Shown here piece after piece: positions 23,371 through 34,979 of a stretch of 64,000 nt of DNA. Position 1 is the first letter of the stretch; the number at the start of each line of letters is the position of its first letter. The translations under genes and the position numbers were made by a program. The DNA is from Neostapfia colusana (lineage: Eukaryota; Streptophyta; Magnoliopsida; Poales; Poaceae): assembly GCA_030760725.1 (NCBI GenBank), contig JASWHV010000019.1, positions 30,941,944 through 31,005,943 of the forward strand, read 5' to 3'. The notes under the pieces were generated by a model. That model saw only the letters and a program-made list of their open reading frames with translations, did no database searches and was not told the DNA's origin.

Positions 23371-23650
23371 GTCCGACTCTAGGTCCGAGCTCCTGCAAGG
23401 TCCGACGATAGGTCCGACTTGTTTTGGGTAGCTCCGGCAAGGTCCGACGTAAGGTCCGACTTGCTTTGTCTAGGTCTGACTTATTTGGCTAGGTCCGACT
23501 TGTTTTTGCTAGCTCCGGTGCTAGGTCCGACTAGCTTTGGTAAGTTCCATGTTAGGTCCGACTAAGCTTTAGTAAGCTCTGGCGCTAGGTCCGACTAGCT
23601 TTGGTAAGCTCCGGTTCAAGGTCCGGTTACCTTTGGTAAGATTCGGAGCT
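23371..23650 (+). repeat. Imperfect tandem array of AGGTCCGACT-type units in Copia-C U3
   Basis: The units vary around AGGTCCGACTAGCTTTGG with spacers of about 12-30 bp. I count nine exact CCGAC cores between 23371 and 23600. Copia-A and Copia-B have only a few related GTCGGACC units at the same U3 place. CCGAC is the core of the plant DRE/CRT element bound by DREB/CBF factors (established), but the preceding base here is T rather than the preferred A or G. Confidence 0.75.
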
Positions 23651-24428
23651 TGATTGCAATGGTTTTGCTTTTAACTTGCAATGTTTGGAACTTGCTTTAC
23701 TCTTATGGAAAGTTTGCTTAGTATTATTTTACTAAGTTTTTGGTGTGTTTTGGTGGTTATGGATGATATCATTTTGTTATGGTTTACAAGATGCTTATGT
23801 GAGGTGCTCATGTAAGATGCTGTAGTTTCGGAACTAACGAGAGTCAAGTCGAGGACTTGTGCTCGGAAGTATTGGTTGTTTATTCATGTGCAGTGTTGCT
23901 TGAGTTCAAGACATGGCTGGTGACGGGATCCATTGAACTAGTCTTAGGGAGAAGATGAGGTTCAACAACCATGTTCGGGAGGAATTGTGGTTGAGTTGAT
24001 CGGGAGGTTGCGCAGTATGTTTGAATCAAGAACAATGCATATGAAGGTATCTTGGACGTCGTTGGAAGATGTTTGCACGTGTGCAAGGAGTGCATGGACG
24101 TGGCTGCATGGTTCCAAGGCGTGATGAAGAGATGTGGACGTAAAGAATTGGTCGGAAAGGTCCAACCGACTAGGTTATGGACTCAGGCTGCGGCTGAGTC
24201 GTGTTTGACTCAAACATGGAAAGTTTTGAGTTGGTTATGATAGGATTTCGTGTGGGTCACCAATTTGAGTTATTTTAGGAATGTGGGATACGTTCCTAAG
24301 GTGTTTGGAAGTCTTGAGATTGCTTCTATCTGCGTATAGAAGAGTCCTAATCAGTATTGGAAAGTTACAGTTTGAATCCAAGTAGGAGTAGGAGTCTTAG
24401 TTTGAGTTGAGTTGGCCTTCGAGCTGGT

Positions 24429-24436
24429 TATATAAG
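24429..24436 (+). promoter_or_regulatory. Copia-C TATA box
   Basis: TATATAAG sits between the U3 repeat region and the R region, at the position of CTATAAAAG in the other copia LTRs. Confidence 0.65.
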
Positions 24437-25033
24437 CAAGGGAGGCCAGAAATCGTGGTGTATGACTTTGGGGCTGTTCCTCTTGTGTTTTGATAAATAA
24501 AATTCGTATTCTAAAAGAACTTTTGTGCCTTGTTCGTCTGACTTGTTTCAGACATGTTTTTCTCGTCGAGTTTCTGTTCAGCACTACCTTGCTTCGGTGG
24601 TTTTATCATAACTCGAGTTTTACAGATCCAATTGATGTGATTCTTGTTGGTTTGTCTTCACAACTTGATTATATATCATCTGTGAAAATTTCACGGTCAT
24701 TGAATTTGTGGTTTCTGATCTAAAAAAGTTTCTTTGCAGTATTCTAGAACTGTTTTTCTCGTGTAGTACAGATTGACCTTTGTTCGATCTTTCCATCGTA
24801 ACTTGAGTTTCTCTAAACGGATTTTCATGATTCTTGTTGTAACAACTTCGTGACTTGATTCTGTACAATCTATACTAGTTTTGTCACAGTTGAACACGTT
24901 TAGATTAGTTGCACACACGGTTTCTTTAACAGATCGATTTTCAACTGAGGGGTGTTTTGTTGTTTCCCCTAAAAAGTTTTTATCTACCATTCACCCCCCT
25001 CTGTTAGCTAAAAATGTGTACTTCGATCCTACA

Positions 25034-25038
25034 TCCTG
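25034..25038. repeat. Copia-C target-site duplication, right copy (TCCTG)
   Basis: Exact copy of 23288-23292, directly after CGATCCTACA. Confidence 0.95.
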
Positions 25039-26238
25039 TGAACCTAGTCTATGTTTGTGTCGATTAAGGGCCATTCTCGTGTGCGGCCCTGTGAGACAAG
25101 TTTGAGATGTGTACCGGATGCATACTGGCAATATGGGACCCAGGAAACCGATGTAACATGTTAACCTGGGTGTCGAGGCATACCTCACCGTCTGATGTAG
25201 ATGCTGAAAATATAGAGAAGTCAACTCTACGAGGGTTTGCTGTAGTGAGACTTAATCGCAGTTGGTGGGACCGGTTCGACATTTGGGTGTCGTGTGAAAG
25301 GTTGCCATGTACGACGTCAGTGATGGTTGCTCTGTGCAACGCCGAGTACGGGCGTACTTGTCTAGTCAGCCGGGTGTTTTTGATTGCAATCAACGTCGCT
25401 CGCGGTAGTGAGCATACATGTACACTGAGTCATGACGTAGTAATAAACTGGGAAATTTTAATATGCTTTGTGAGTAATCCTCATAATGGAGATGAGGAAT
25501 GATCAACACTTTCACTAAATTTATTTTCAACCTTGGGCTAGTAGCGTCGAGGCAAATCGTTTCTTGTTTGATTGTGGAGTCTCGATGTTTATGGCGCAAG
25601 GTCTGTATGGGTCTAGGGTAGCTCACTAATGTTACTTTCACCTTGGGCAGTGACATCGAGATGGAGTGTTTCTTGTTTGATTGGGAGTCTTGATGTAAAT
25701 TGCGCGAGGGCTATAAAAGTTGCTAAAAACTTGTAGTAAGGACTCTCCTTGAGCTCAAGTTAATCTATTGTGCAAACTTCTAAATTCAGCCCTCTATTTT
25801 CAGCATATAGAGTTTCATGACTAGGGTGACAGTTAAGTCTTGCTGAGCTTCTTGCTCACAGATACTGCATGAGTTGTTTTGCAGGTAATAACTGTACGCT
25901 GAAATGTACGGGTGTCCGATGAGACTCGGAACTCTCCGAGTTGTGAACTTATGGCAACACCTGCCACTGCTATTGTGATAGTGTTGCTAGCGAGAAGCGT
26001 CCGCGGGCTGAACACCTTCTCTGTTGCTTAGCATAGGTATGAGACGTGAGTTGTAATAGTCTTCCGCTGTAGATTATTTTGAGAAGTATTTGTAAAATTT
26101 ACACTATGTAAGCTTCTGCTTGATTTATGTAATATGATGCTTTATTATGTGTGCTGTTGGGTGCCGCATCGCAAGGCACCACCCAATGCGATTCCCTGGC
26201 GAGCGGCACGGCCCCGTGATCGGGACCGGGCCCTCACA

Positions 26239-26301
26239 GACTTCCTCTTGCTGCGTCCTAGCTCCTGCCTAAAGTTGTCTCACATCCCGAACCAATCCCG
26301 T
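26239..26301. other. Short unassigned spacer between Gypsy-5 and Gypsy-2
   Basis: These 63 bp belong to neither flanking LTR. No ORF, repeat or RNA feature is recognisable. They may be the remnant of an older element or host DNA. The last five bases, CCCGT, should be the Gypsy-2 target duplication and should recur after its 3' LTR outside the window. Confidence 0.6.
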
Positions 26302-26881
26302 TGTAAGGGCCTCAGTTTTTGACACATACTTGAAGTGTTCATCACCATACACACACACCTCATTTGAGGAAAGTTGATGAACACAAATGAAGAGCAAGTA
26401 ACCACCATCAACATGCTCATTAGAGAACAAACTCACATATTGCAAAAGTGGTATTTCCCACATGTGATATAGGTGGGCTGGGCATATGAAAACTCCTACA
26501 CATTGCTAAGGATGTCCATGCCAAATTTCACTCAAATTCAAAACCCCTTTGAGGTCAGTTTGAGTATAGCTAGAAAGAGGGCAGTTTGAAACCATATTCA
26601 AATTCAAACTGTTTTTATCCCATGAATTCAAAAGTGGGAGGCATATTCTTATTCAGCACATTTTTGTGAGCTCACACACCAATTTTCACTCCATTTGGAG
26701 TTGATCTTGACATGAGCTAAGTGGGGCAAATTCAAACTTTATTTGAATTTCAAACTGAACTTGTGCTGAAATTCATTCAAACCAAACCCAATTTGAATGC
26801 TAACCGATTCAAATGGCTCATGGGTGAATAATTTGAATCACCATGGGTATTTTGGGTTTCACTGTTTACAACAGTGATTAG
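26302..26881 (+). repeat. Gypsy-2 5' LTR, first segment
   Basis: It starts TGTAAGGGCCTCAG and matches 47354-47934 of the 3' LTR closely up to the Copia-B insertion. It is AT-rich with no coding content. Confidence 0.94.
26877..26881. repeat. Copia-B target-site duplication, left copy (ATTAG)
   Basis: ATTAG precedes TGTAGGATCG at 26882 and recurs at 36583-36587. The uninterrupted form of the site is seen in the Gypsy-2 3' LTR near 47930. Confidence 0.97.
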
Positions 26882-28496
26882 TGTAGGATCGAAGAGCACG
26901 TGAAAAGCTACCAGAGGGGGGGGGTCAATGGTAGATTAAAACTTTTCGCAGCGGAAACAACAAAAACCCCTCAGCAAAAAATCAATCGGTTAAAGAAACC
27001 GTGTGTGCAAGTGTTTTCAAACGTGTTCAACCGTGACAAATCAAGTATAGAGGTAGAGAATCAAGTCACGGATCTAATGCAACAAGAATCACTTGAAAAC
27101 AAGAAGTAAAACTTGAGATACGATCAAAACATTACACGAAGATCAATCCGTTCTACCCGATATAAAACAGATCTGCAACTCTGCATATAAACTCGTGTAT
27201 CTCAAAAACTACAGATCCGAAGCTCGTGAAAATTTCACAGATGATAGATAATTGAGTTTTGAAGACAACCCAAAGAGAATCACGTCAATTGGATCTGTAA
27301 AAATCGAGTTATGAACGAAACACCCAAGCAACGTTGGTCTGTCCAGAAACTCGGCGAGAAAGACTTGACGAAAAACAAATCGGACGAACAAGGCACAAAA
27401 GCTCCTCGAAACTATGAACTTCATTCAATAGAAACACAAGAGGAACAGTCCAAAGTTCTCTACCCACGAGAGCTCTGGCCTCCCTTGCTTTTATAGCCAG
27501 CCCTCAGGCTAATCAATCCAATCTAGGACTCCTACTCCTAATTGTACTCGTATCCTAACTTACCATAACTGCTCAGGACTCTCCTATTCGTAGATAGAAG
27601 CAATCGTGAGACTTCCAAACACCTTAGGAACGACCTAAACATTCCTAAAACAACTCAACTTCGTGCCTAGCACGAAATCCTATCATAACTAACTCAAATC
27701 TTCCATATTTGAGCCATATCCGACTCAGCCTCAGCCTGAGTACGCAATCCAGCCGGTTGGACCTTTCCAACCAATTATTTACGTCCACTTCTCTTCATCA
27801 CTCCTTGGAACAATGTTGCCACGTCCATGCACTCCTTGCACACGTGCAAACACCTTCCAACGACGTACACGCAACCTTCATATGCACTGCCCTTGATCCA
27901 AACATGCTGCGCGACCTCCCGATCAACTCAACCACAGCTCCTCCCGAACTTGGTTGTTGGAACCTCATCTCCTCCCTGAGACTAGTCCAAGGATCCCGTC
28001 ACCAGTCATGTCTTAAACTCAGGCAACACCTGCACATGAATAAACAACCAATTCCTCTGAGCACAAGTCCTCGACTTGACTCACGTTAGTTCGAAAACCA
28101 CAACACCTTACATGAGCACGTCACATAAGCATGTTGCAAACCATATCAAATGATAACAGCCATAACCACCAAAACACACCAAAAACTTAGAAAATTAATA
28201 CTAAGCAAACCTTCCCATAAAGCAAGTTTGAAACATTGCGAGTTAAAAGCAAAAACAAGACACTGCAGTTCTACGAGTTGAACTTCACGGGAGCTCCCTA
28301 AAAACAAGCTCCGGACCTCACAGAAGCTCTCCGGACCTTGCAGGAGCTCTCCGGACCTTGCCAACACTTGGCGGACCTAACAAAGAACTTGTCGGACCTT
28401 GCCACAGAAGAATGTTTTGGCAATATTCAAAACTTTGAATGTTAATGCTAACTTTTATCCTAATTGCCAATGTATTCAGCACACATAGGTCTCACA
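26882..28496 (-). repeat. Copia-B left LTR (3' LTR of element)
   Basis: 1615 bp with both terminal motifs intact. TATA box at 27489-27496 on the minus strand. A run of nine G near 26918 differs from the five-G run of the right LTR. Confidence 0.96.
27489..27496 (-). promoter_or_regulatory. Copia LTR TATA box (Copia-B left)
   Basis: CTATAAAAGC on the minus strand, same site as in the other copia LTRs. Confidence 0.68.
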
Positions 28497-28513
28497 ATCT
28501 CCCCCTTGATGAA
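28497..28513 (-). other. Copia-B polypurine tract
   Basis: TCATCAAGGGGGAGAT on the minus strand abuts the 3' LTR start. Confidence 0.88.
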
Positions 28514-29476
28514 TGCATTGTCAACACCAATTAAAATCCGAACATTGGCTTATGAAAAGTTTTGAAAAGCTTTGAAAACTCATTTCTCCCCCTTTATTAA
28601 TTTCTCCCCATTTTTTAAAATCAGAGAAGGAACAAAGTGTATAACATATGCAAAGTGTAAAAAAAATTTCTCCTTATACATATTTCTCCCCCTTTGACAA
28701 TGTATTCAGCAAGGTTCAAAAGAGAAAATTTTAAATGTTATGAGCATATTATAACATATACATACAAAACAAAGCTCATCCAAGTCATACTATCAGGTTA
28801 CTTACACTATCACATCAATGAGATACATAAAGTAGTGTAAGCCATGCTAGAGATCAAATGTATTTTTCAATTTAAGCAAGTCATGATCTCCCTTAACTAT
28901 TTCAAAACCTGAAAACATGACACTTGTTGCTGCATTTTTATTATTCATAATCATTTAAGGCACAAAGTTGATCATATGATATATGGAAGAGATTATATGC
29001 CACATCAGCCTTATTCTAACCAACCAAGCCAAGCCTATGTCATTTGACAATCAGAAGCTTAAGGACATGGTTTTAGTCATACACAATTCCTTCCAAGTTC
29101 ATATCTTAGTGCAATGATAAGCAATCTCAAAAGAAGAAGTGCGATGCATGCATATTCTCTTGATCTTTTCTCAATTTTTTATTTGAAAACCCAACATGTG
29201 AGCTGATCACTTGATTAATTTTTTATGATTAAAAGCACTTGTGAGCACGCAACAAGTTCAAAACCGCAAGAAAGTTCGATCATGACCAGATTTAGTGTAA
29301 GTAATTATTCCAATTACTAGTCATGGCAAAAACTACAAAATGTATAACATGAGTAATGTAGTAAGAACTTTCAACCTGTAAAAGGAATCACAAAGTCATA
29401 TATGTATGAAATACTATGCTCATATTATTTAATTTCAGATTCACACATAGACTTTCAAAGTTTCAAAAACTCCCCC
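28514..29476 (-). other. Copia-B non-coding 3' internal region
   Basis: AT-rich, with no credible ORF and no envelope-like gene. Extra purine-tract-like sites appear on the minus strand near 28586, 28690 and 29471, as in Copia-A. Confidence 0.75.
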
Positions 29477-32400
29477 TCAATCATGAGGATGCATAACCCC
29501 TATTTCACTACGAATGAAACAAAAACGAGTGAAATCCAAAGGTTTTGTAAAAATATCAGCCAATTGTTGTTCGGTGTCGACATGGTGAAGCACAATGTTT
29601 CCTTTTTCAACATTATCACGAAGAAAGTGATACCTAATGTCAATGTGCTTAGTTCTAGAGTGTTTCACGGGGTTTTTAGCAATACAAATTGCACTAGTGT
29701 TATCACAAAACAGTGGAACACTATCTAAATCAACCCAATAGTCCTTAAGTGTTTGAATAATCCAAAGAATTTGTGAGCAAGCGCTAGCCACAGCTACATA
29801 TTCAGATTCGGCCGTGGATTGTGCAACTGAACTTTGTTTTCTAGAGGACCAAGCAACAAGTGAATTACCAAGAAAATGACAAGCACCCGAAGTACTTTTC
29901 CTATCAATCCTACAACCCCCAAAATCAGCATCCGAAAAAGCTTTCAAAGAAATGGTTGAGGAAGAAGGAAGAAAAATGCCAAATTCTTGAGTTCCATGTA
30001 GGTACCTGAGAATCCTTTTGATGGCTTGGCGATGTGAAGCACATGGAGAAGCTTGAAAACGTGCACAAAGACATACGCTGAATTGTATGTCCGGTCTTGA
30101 CGCCGTGAGATACAAAAGTGATCCAATCATACTTCTGTATTCTTTTTTATCGACCGGGTCACCATCTTCGTCAAGTTCAAGTGTTGTTGCTGTTCCCATT
30201 GGTGTCCGAAGAGGCTTGCATTTGTCCATGTTGAAGCGCTTAAGAAGGTCCTTTGTATACTTAGTTCGATGCACAAAAGTTCCTTCTTTTGTTTGCTTGA
30301 TTTGCAGCCCCAAAAAGTATGTGAGTTCTCCCATCATACTCATCTCAAATTCTGAACTCATCATAGCTGAAAACTTGGACACGAGATCATGAGAAGCACA
30401 ACCAAAGATAATATCATCCACATACACTTGAACAAATAATGAGTCATTGCCATGCTTAAGTACAAAAAGAGTTTTATCAACCTTGCCCATGGTAAACCCC
30501 TTTTCAAGTAAGAATGTTTTTAACCTATCATACCATGCTCTAGGGGCTTGTTTTAGACCGTACAAGGCTTTGGACAGTTTGTAAACATGATTAGGAAAAT
30601 TTGGATTTTGAAAACCCGGTGGCTGATTAACATAAACCTCCTCCTCTATGTAGCCATTAAGAAAAGCACTTTTAACATCCATTTGATATAACTTGAAACC
30701 TTTAGATGCAGAAAATGCTAATAAAATTCTTATAGCTTCTAATCTAGCAACAGGAGCAAATGTTTCATCAAAATCTAGACCTTCAATTTGAGTGAAACCT
30801 TGAGCAACCAACCTAGCTTTATTACTAACCACAACCCCATCCTCACTTTGCTTATTTTTAAATACCCATTTAGTTCCAATTAATGTGTGACCTTGAGATG
30901 GAGGTACAAGTTTCCAAACATTATTTCTTTCAAAATTTTCTAACTCTTCTTGCATGGCATTAATCCAAGATTCATTAGTGAGTGCGAGTGATATATCCTT
31001 GGGTTTAAAAGAAGCAACAAAAGCATAATGAGCATGAGAGTTTGGATCGCAAAACCTGGACCGAGTGACTCGTTCATGCAAGCTTCCAATGATTTGTTGT
31101 GGAGGATGACTTTTGAGTACTCGGAGGGGAGTAGACACTTCACAAGCACCTTCTTCCTCATGTTCGGACCTTTGATTAGGAGAGCTTGTTGATTGAGGAA
31201 GGTCCGAACCAGCAGTAGTGACTGTTGGTGCTGGTTGTGGTGCAAAATCAGCAGCTTGATCGTCATTTACTTCCGAGTTTTCGGGCAGCAGCACCACTTC
31301 TTCATCTTCTTCAATAAAAATACTCTCCCCCTGCGGATATGGACCCGGACCTGCAATATCGGAGCTAGTACTTGGGCTAGCTTCATCAAAAGAAACCTCG
31401 CAAGTCTCCACAATTTTGTTAGTGTCAAGTAAAAGCACACGGTAGCCTCTAGTATGAGATGGATAAAGAAGAAACATGCCATCAACAGATCGAGCTTCAA
31501 ATTTATAAAGATTACCATGTTTCTTAACAAAGCATTTGCATCCAAAAACCCTAAAGTGTGTAACACTAGGCCTATGTCCAAACCGGAGCTCATATGGGGT
31601 TTTTCCAAGCTTAGCACGCAAGAAAACACGATTTGAGACATAACAAGCGGTTGCAATTGCATCAGCCCAAAATTTCCTAGGAGTTTGATATTCATCAAGC
31701 ATAGTCCTAGCCATCTCAACTAAGGTCCTGTTCTTTCTTTCTACGACACCATTTTGTTGTGGTACATAGGGTGAAGAGTATTGATGATCTATTCCATTTT
31801 CAGCACAAAAGTGATCAAAGGATTGGTTTTTAAATTCAGTTCCGTTATCACTTCTAATTGCTTTTAATGATCCTGGGTGATCAATAGATAATCTAAGAAA
31901 TAAAGTTCTAAAATGACTAAAAGCTTCATTCTTAAATGCTATAAAATAAACCCAAGAATATCTGGAATAATCATCAACAATCACAAGCACATAACATTTA
32001 CCTCCGAAGGATTGAACACATGCCGGACCTACTGTGTCAAGATGTAAAAGTTCTCCCGGTTCAGTTGTCATGGTCATTGTGAGAGGAGCATGTGAACCTG
32101 CAACAAACTTAGCATGTCTACAAGAAGAGGACACAATATCATTGTCCTTTTTAAGCTTCGGCAGCCCACGTATGCGATCGAGAGCACTAACACGAGTGAG
32201 ATGATCAAAGCCTATGTGACCAAATCTACGATGCCAAAAATATAGATACCTTTGTATCATTAGCAACTAGACACCTATGCTTAGAAGTTGAGAAATCAAA
32301 ATCAGCTTTAAAAACTCTTCCAAACCTAGACATGTTAAACAAAAGCTCACCTTTTGAATCTACAACCTTGCAGCAATTTTTAGCAAAGCTAACCTCTAGA

Positions 32401-32656
32401 TTTTCATCTAGCAATTGTGAAACCGAAAGAAGTTGTATTTCAAATTTTTAACAAGTGCCACATCTTTCAAAGTGTAGAGATTGTTTACTCTAACCGAACC
32501 TTTAGCAATTATGGGAGTAGAAGAGTTATCGGCGAAAGTAACATTTTCTACACATGACACAAAAGAGAGAGAGGAGAACCATTCTTTGTTACCGGTCATG
32601 TGGCGTGAGCAACCTGAATCCACAATCCAAATGTTCTCCTTCCTCAAACGTGAAAC
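29477..32656 (-). pseudogene. Copia-B pol: protease, integrase, reverse transcriptase, RNase H; two frameshifts
   Basis: The largest intact part is a 929-residue frame (32266 down to 29477) with the integrase zinc finger and core (HLDTVGPA, VDDYSRYSWVYF, SDNGTEFKNQ), reverse transcriptase (LDFDETFAPVARLEAIR; YVDDIIFGCAS) and RNase H (FSDADFGGC, TKHIDIRYHF). Upstream, protease DSGCSRHMTG lies at about 32600. A one-base deletion near 32428 and a one-base insertion near 32250, judged against Copia-A, disrupt the protease-integrase junction. The frame directly follows the gag amber codon in phase (VSRLRKENIWIVD). It ends MHPHD then TGA. This copy could be a source of partial polymerase/integrase products, but not of a complete Pol. 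Confidence 0.95.
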
Positions 32657-34918
32657 CTACACAGCAGCACAATACGTCGATGACTCAATACTGGGGTTAG
32701 TTAAAAGACTTTTAGGAATCCGGTACTGAGTCACACGACATCCAGCAGGAATAACACGCGAAAGCTGAGAAGGTACAGCAGGTTTATGAGCCAAACATCC
32801 AAAATTTTTGTTCCCAACTACTGACTTAGAAGATGTGTTATATGTAGCACAAAAAACAGTAGGTCCGGGAGCAAGTTTTTGACTCATTACAGCAGGTTGC
32901 AAGCTCCGAACATTCGGTCTAGCAGATTTTGCTTGGTTGTTATGTGATCTAGCAAGTATTCTTTGTTTCTTATCGTGTTTAGCTAGTCTATAACAAAAAT
33001 CCATGATATGACCATCTCTACCACAGTAGGTACAATGAAAAATAACCTTATTATCATGTCTAGTTGAGCAAGCAACACGTTTATTAGAACCCGAATGGGA
33101 CAGTACTCCTGCAGATTTGAATATCACCTCTTTTTGTCTAGGAGCTGTTTGAATCAAACCGCTTCCTAATGACTTTACAACTTTAGGTGGGTGTGCCTTA
33201 GCATGAGCATGAGAATTAAAACCTAAATCAGTTTTATCATTACAAGACTTGGAAGAATTCAGCAGCAAGTTTAGGTTCTTATTTGCATTAGGAAACCGAT
33301 CTAGTGTCCTATGCATGTCATCAAGTTTATTGGACAGATCAAAGCAGTTTTCACATGAAGTTTTTCCTTTTAGTTTGCAATTTGAACAATATTTAACTTC
33401 ATGCATACGTAAAGCATTGTTCAAAATAGAAATCTCATTCATAGCATCATTTAGTTTCTTATTCAGATCATCACATGAACAACAATGCAAATCAATTGTA
33501 GGACAACAAGCATCTTTCAAATTTTTATCATTAAGTGCAGCAAGCTCTTTGTTCTTTTCAATTTCAAGTTCAAGTTTATCAAGTATAGATGCGTGTGCAC
33601 TTCTTAAAGAGGATAATTGTTCATAAATTAAATCACATGAGAAACAAGAATCATCAATAGGAATCAAAGTTTTTAAATGATTAATTTCAGATTCTAGCGA
33701 TTCAATTTTAACAGCATTGTTCCTAAGTTTTTTATCCTTTTTCTTTAATATAACAGTGGCACGAGAAATAGCATCACACATTTCTTCGCAAGTGGGACAT
33801 ACCTCTTCATCGTCGCTGTTGTGTTCTGTCTCCTCGGAGCTTGAACTTGACTTGCTCGCCATGCAGCACATATTTGCCATAGCTTCTTCATCTTCATCAC
33901 TACCGGTGTCCACATCACTTGAGCCGAAATCTTGAAGTGCAGAGATCATACTATGCACTATGTTGCGCATTGATAAATCTTTCTTCTTCGTATTCTTTGC
34001 AAACGATTTGTTCGGCCTTGTTTGCTTTTCTTCACGTGAAGTCGGACCTGAAAGGTTAGGGCACTCCGTACGAAAATGTCCTGTCTTACCACATTCAAAA
34101 CATCGTTGAGGTCCGGAGCTTCCTCTCCTTCTAGTTCTCACATTTTGCAATGCTTTTGAGAACCGAGTAGAGATGAGTGCAAGATCCTCCTCTGGAAACT
34201 CTTCAATCTGTTCAAGGGTTAGAGAGGACAGCAAAGAGAGTGCACCACTAGATGATGATTGACTAGAACTAGACATGTCACGTTGCGAAACAAATGCAAT
34301 AGACTTGTTGGGGTTTTTACGTGAGATGATGTCAATTTCATGAGTTTTCAATTTAGAATAAAGCACGTCTAAAGTAAGAGAACTCATGACAGTAGATTCA
34401 CGAATAGATGTAACTTTCATCTCCCAAATTGACATATCTAATGCTCCTAACAATTGTCTAGCATTTTCAGCATCTGAAAAGTTAACATTGACACTACACA
34501 AGTTGCTGAGAATTTTATTAAAGCGAGCAAAAAGGTCGTCAATTGACTCACCGGGTTGCATCTCAAAACGCATGTATTATTTCTTGAACATATCTTGCCT
34601 TACCTCCTTGATCGTATTGGATCCTTCATGGTAGTCACAAAGAGCTTTCCAAACATCATATGCAGATCGGAGGTGTACAACACGGTCGAAGTCGCTTTGA
34701 GTCAATCCTTGGATGATCAAGTTGTGAGCCTTGTTGTTGTTGTCAACATCTCTCATGTTCACAGCCGTAACTTGATCGTTGGGTGGTACATCGAAGTTCC
34801 AGTAGACCTTTTCCCATATGGCGAAGCCTTGCGCCTGTATGTAGGCCTCCATCCGCGCCTTCCAAACCTGACAATCGATGCCATTGAACACACAAGGTTT
34901 TGTGGAGTACTTCTCCAT
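32657..34918 (-). pseudogene. Copia-B gag with one nonsense codon
   Basis: The ATG at 34916-34918 lies about 45 bases after the primer site. The N-terminal part (MEKYSTKPCVFNG, QVWKARMEAYIQ) and capsid region (GALDMSIWEMKV) are typical of plant copia Gag. They are followed by zinc knuckle CFECGKTGHFRTEC, a serine/acidic stretch, a likely coiled coil (about residues 380-500) and a second finger CTYCGRDGHIMDFC. A TAA at 34577-34579 replaces the GAA seen in Copia-A, within the same frame. The frame ends at TAG 32657-32659 (context GCT GTG TAG GTT), which Copia-A shares. Total length is about 753 codons including the broken one. Confidence 0.95.
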
Positions 34919-34964
34919 GATGGTTAGTCAAAACACATGCAAATCACAATGATTGGAGCACCTT

Positions 34965-34977
34965 GGCTCTGATACCA
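34965..34977 (-). other. Copia-B primer-binding site (initiator tRNA-Met)
   Basis: TGGTATCAGAGCC on the minus strand lies two bases inside the 5' LTR end. It matches the complement of the plant initiator methionine tRNA 3' end. The equivalent is deleted from Copia-A. Confidence 0.95.
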
Positions 34978-34979
34978 AT

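Larger units (their letters stand above)
23293..25033 (+). mobile_element. Copia-C: solo LTR of a SIRE-like copia element
   Basis: The 1741-bp LTR is in + orientation, opposite to Copia-A and Copia-B. It starts TGTGAGACCTATGT and ends CGATCCTACA. It is clearly related to the other copia LTRs in reverse complement but diverged, with a longer U3 repeat array. The perfect TSD with no internal region shows a solo LTR left by recombination between the two LTRs of a full element. TATATAAG at 24429 is the TATA box. Confidence 0.95.
23200..26238 (+). repeat. Gypsy-5: LTR fragment, right-hand part, host of Gypsy-1 and Copia-C
   Basis: The two pieces 23200-23292 and 25039-26238 form one interrupted sequence similar to the 3' half of the other gypsy LTRs: the stretch reading GTGTGCGGCCCTGTGAGAC, palindrome GATTGCAATC (25382), TGAGC hairpin (25844), acceptor-like TTTTGCAG (near 25884) and terminal hairpin GGTGCC/GGCACC (26160-26180). 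It ends CCCTCACA at 26238. No primer site follows, so this is a 3' or solo LTR. Its left part was separated by Gypsy-1 and lies outside the window. It is the oldest gypsy piece here, by nesting. Confidence 0.82.

Noticed and set aside
28514..29476. Search for an envelope-like gene downstream of copia pol, as in some SIRE elements
   Set aside because: No frame of useful length, no membrane segment and no coding signal in either Copia-A or Copia-B.
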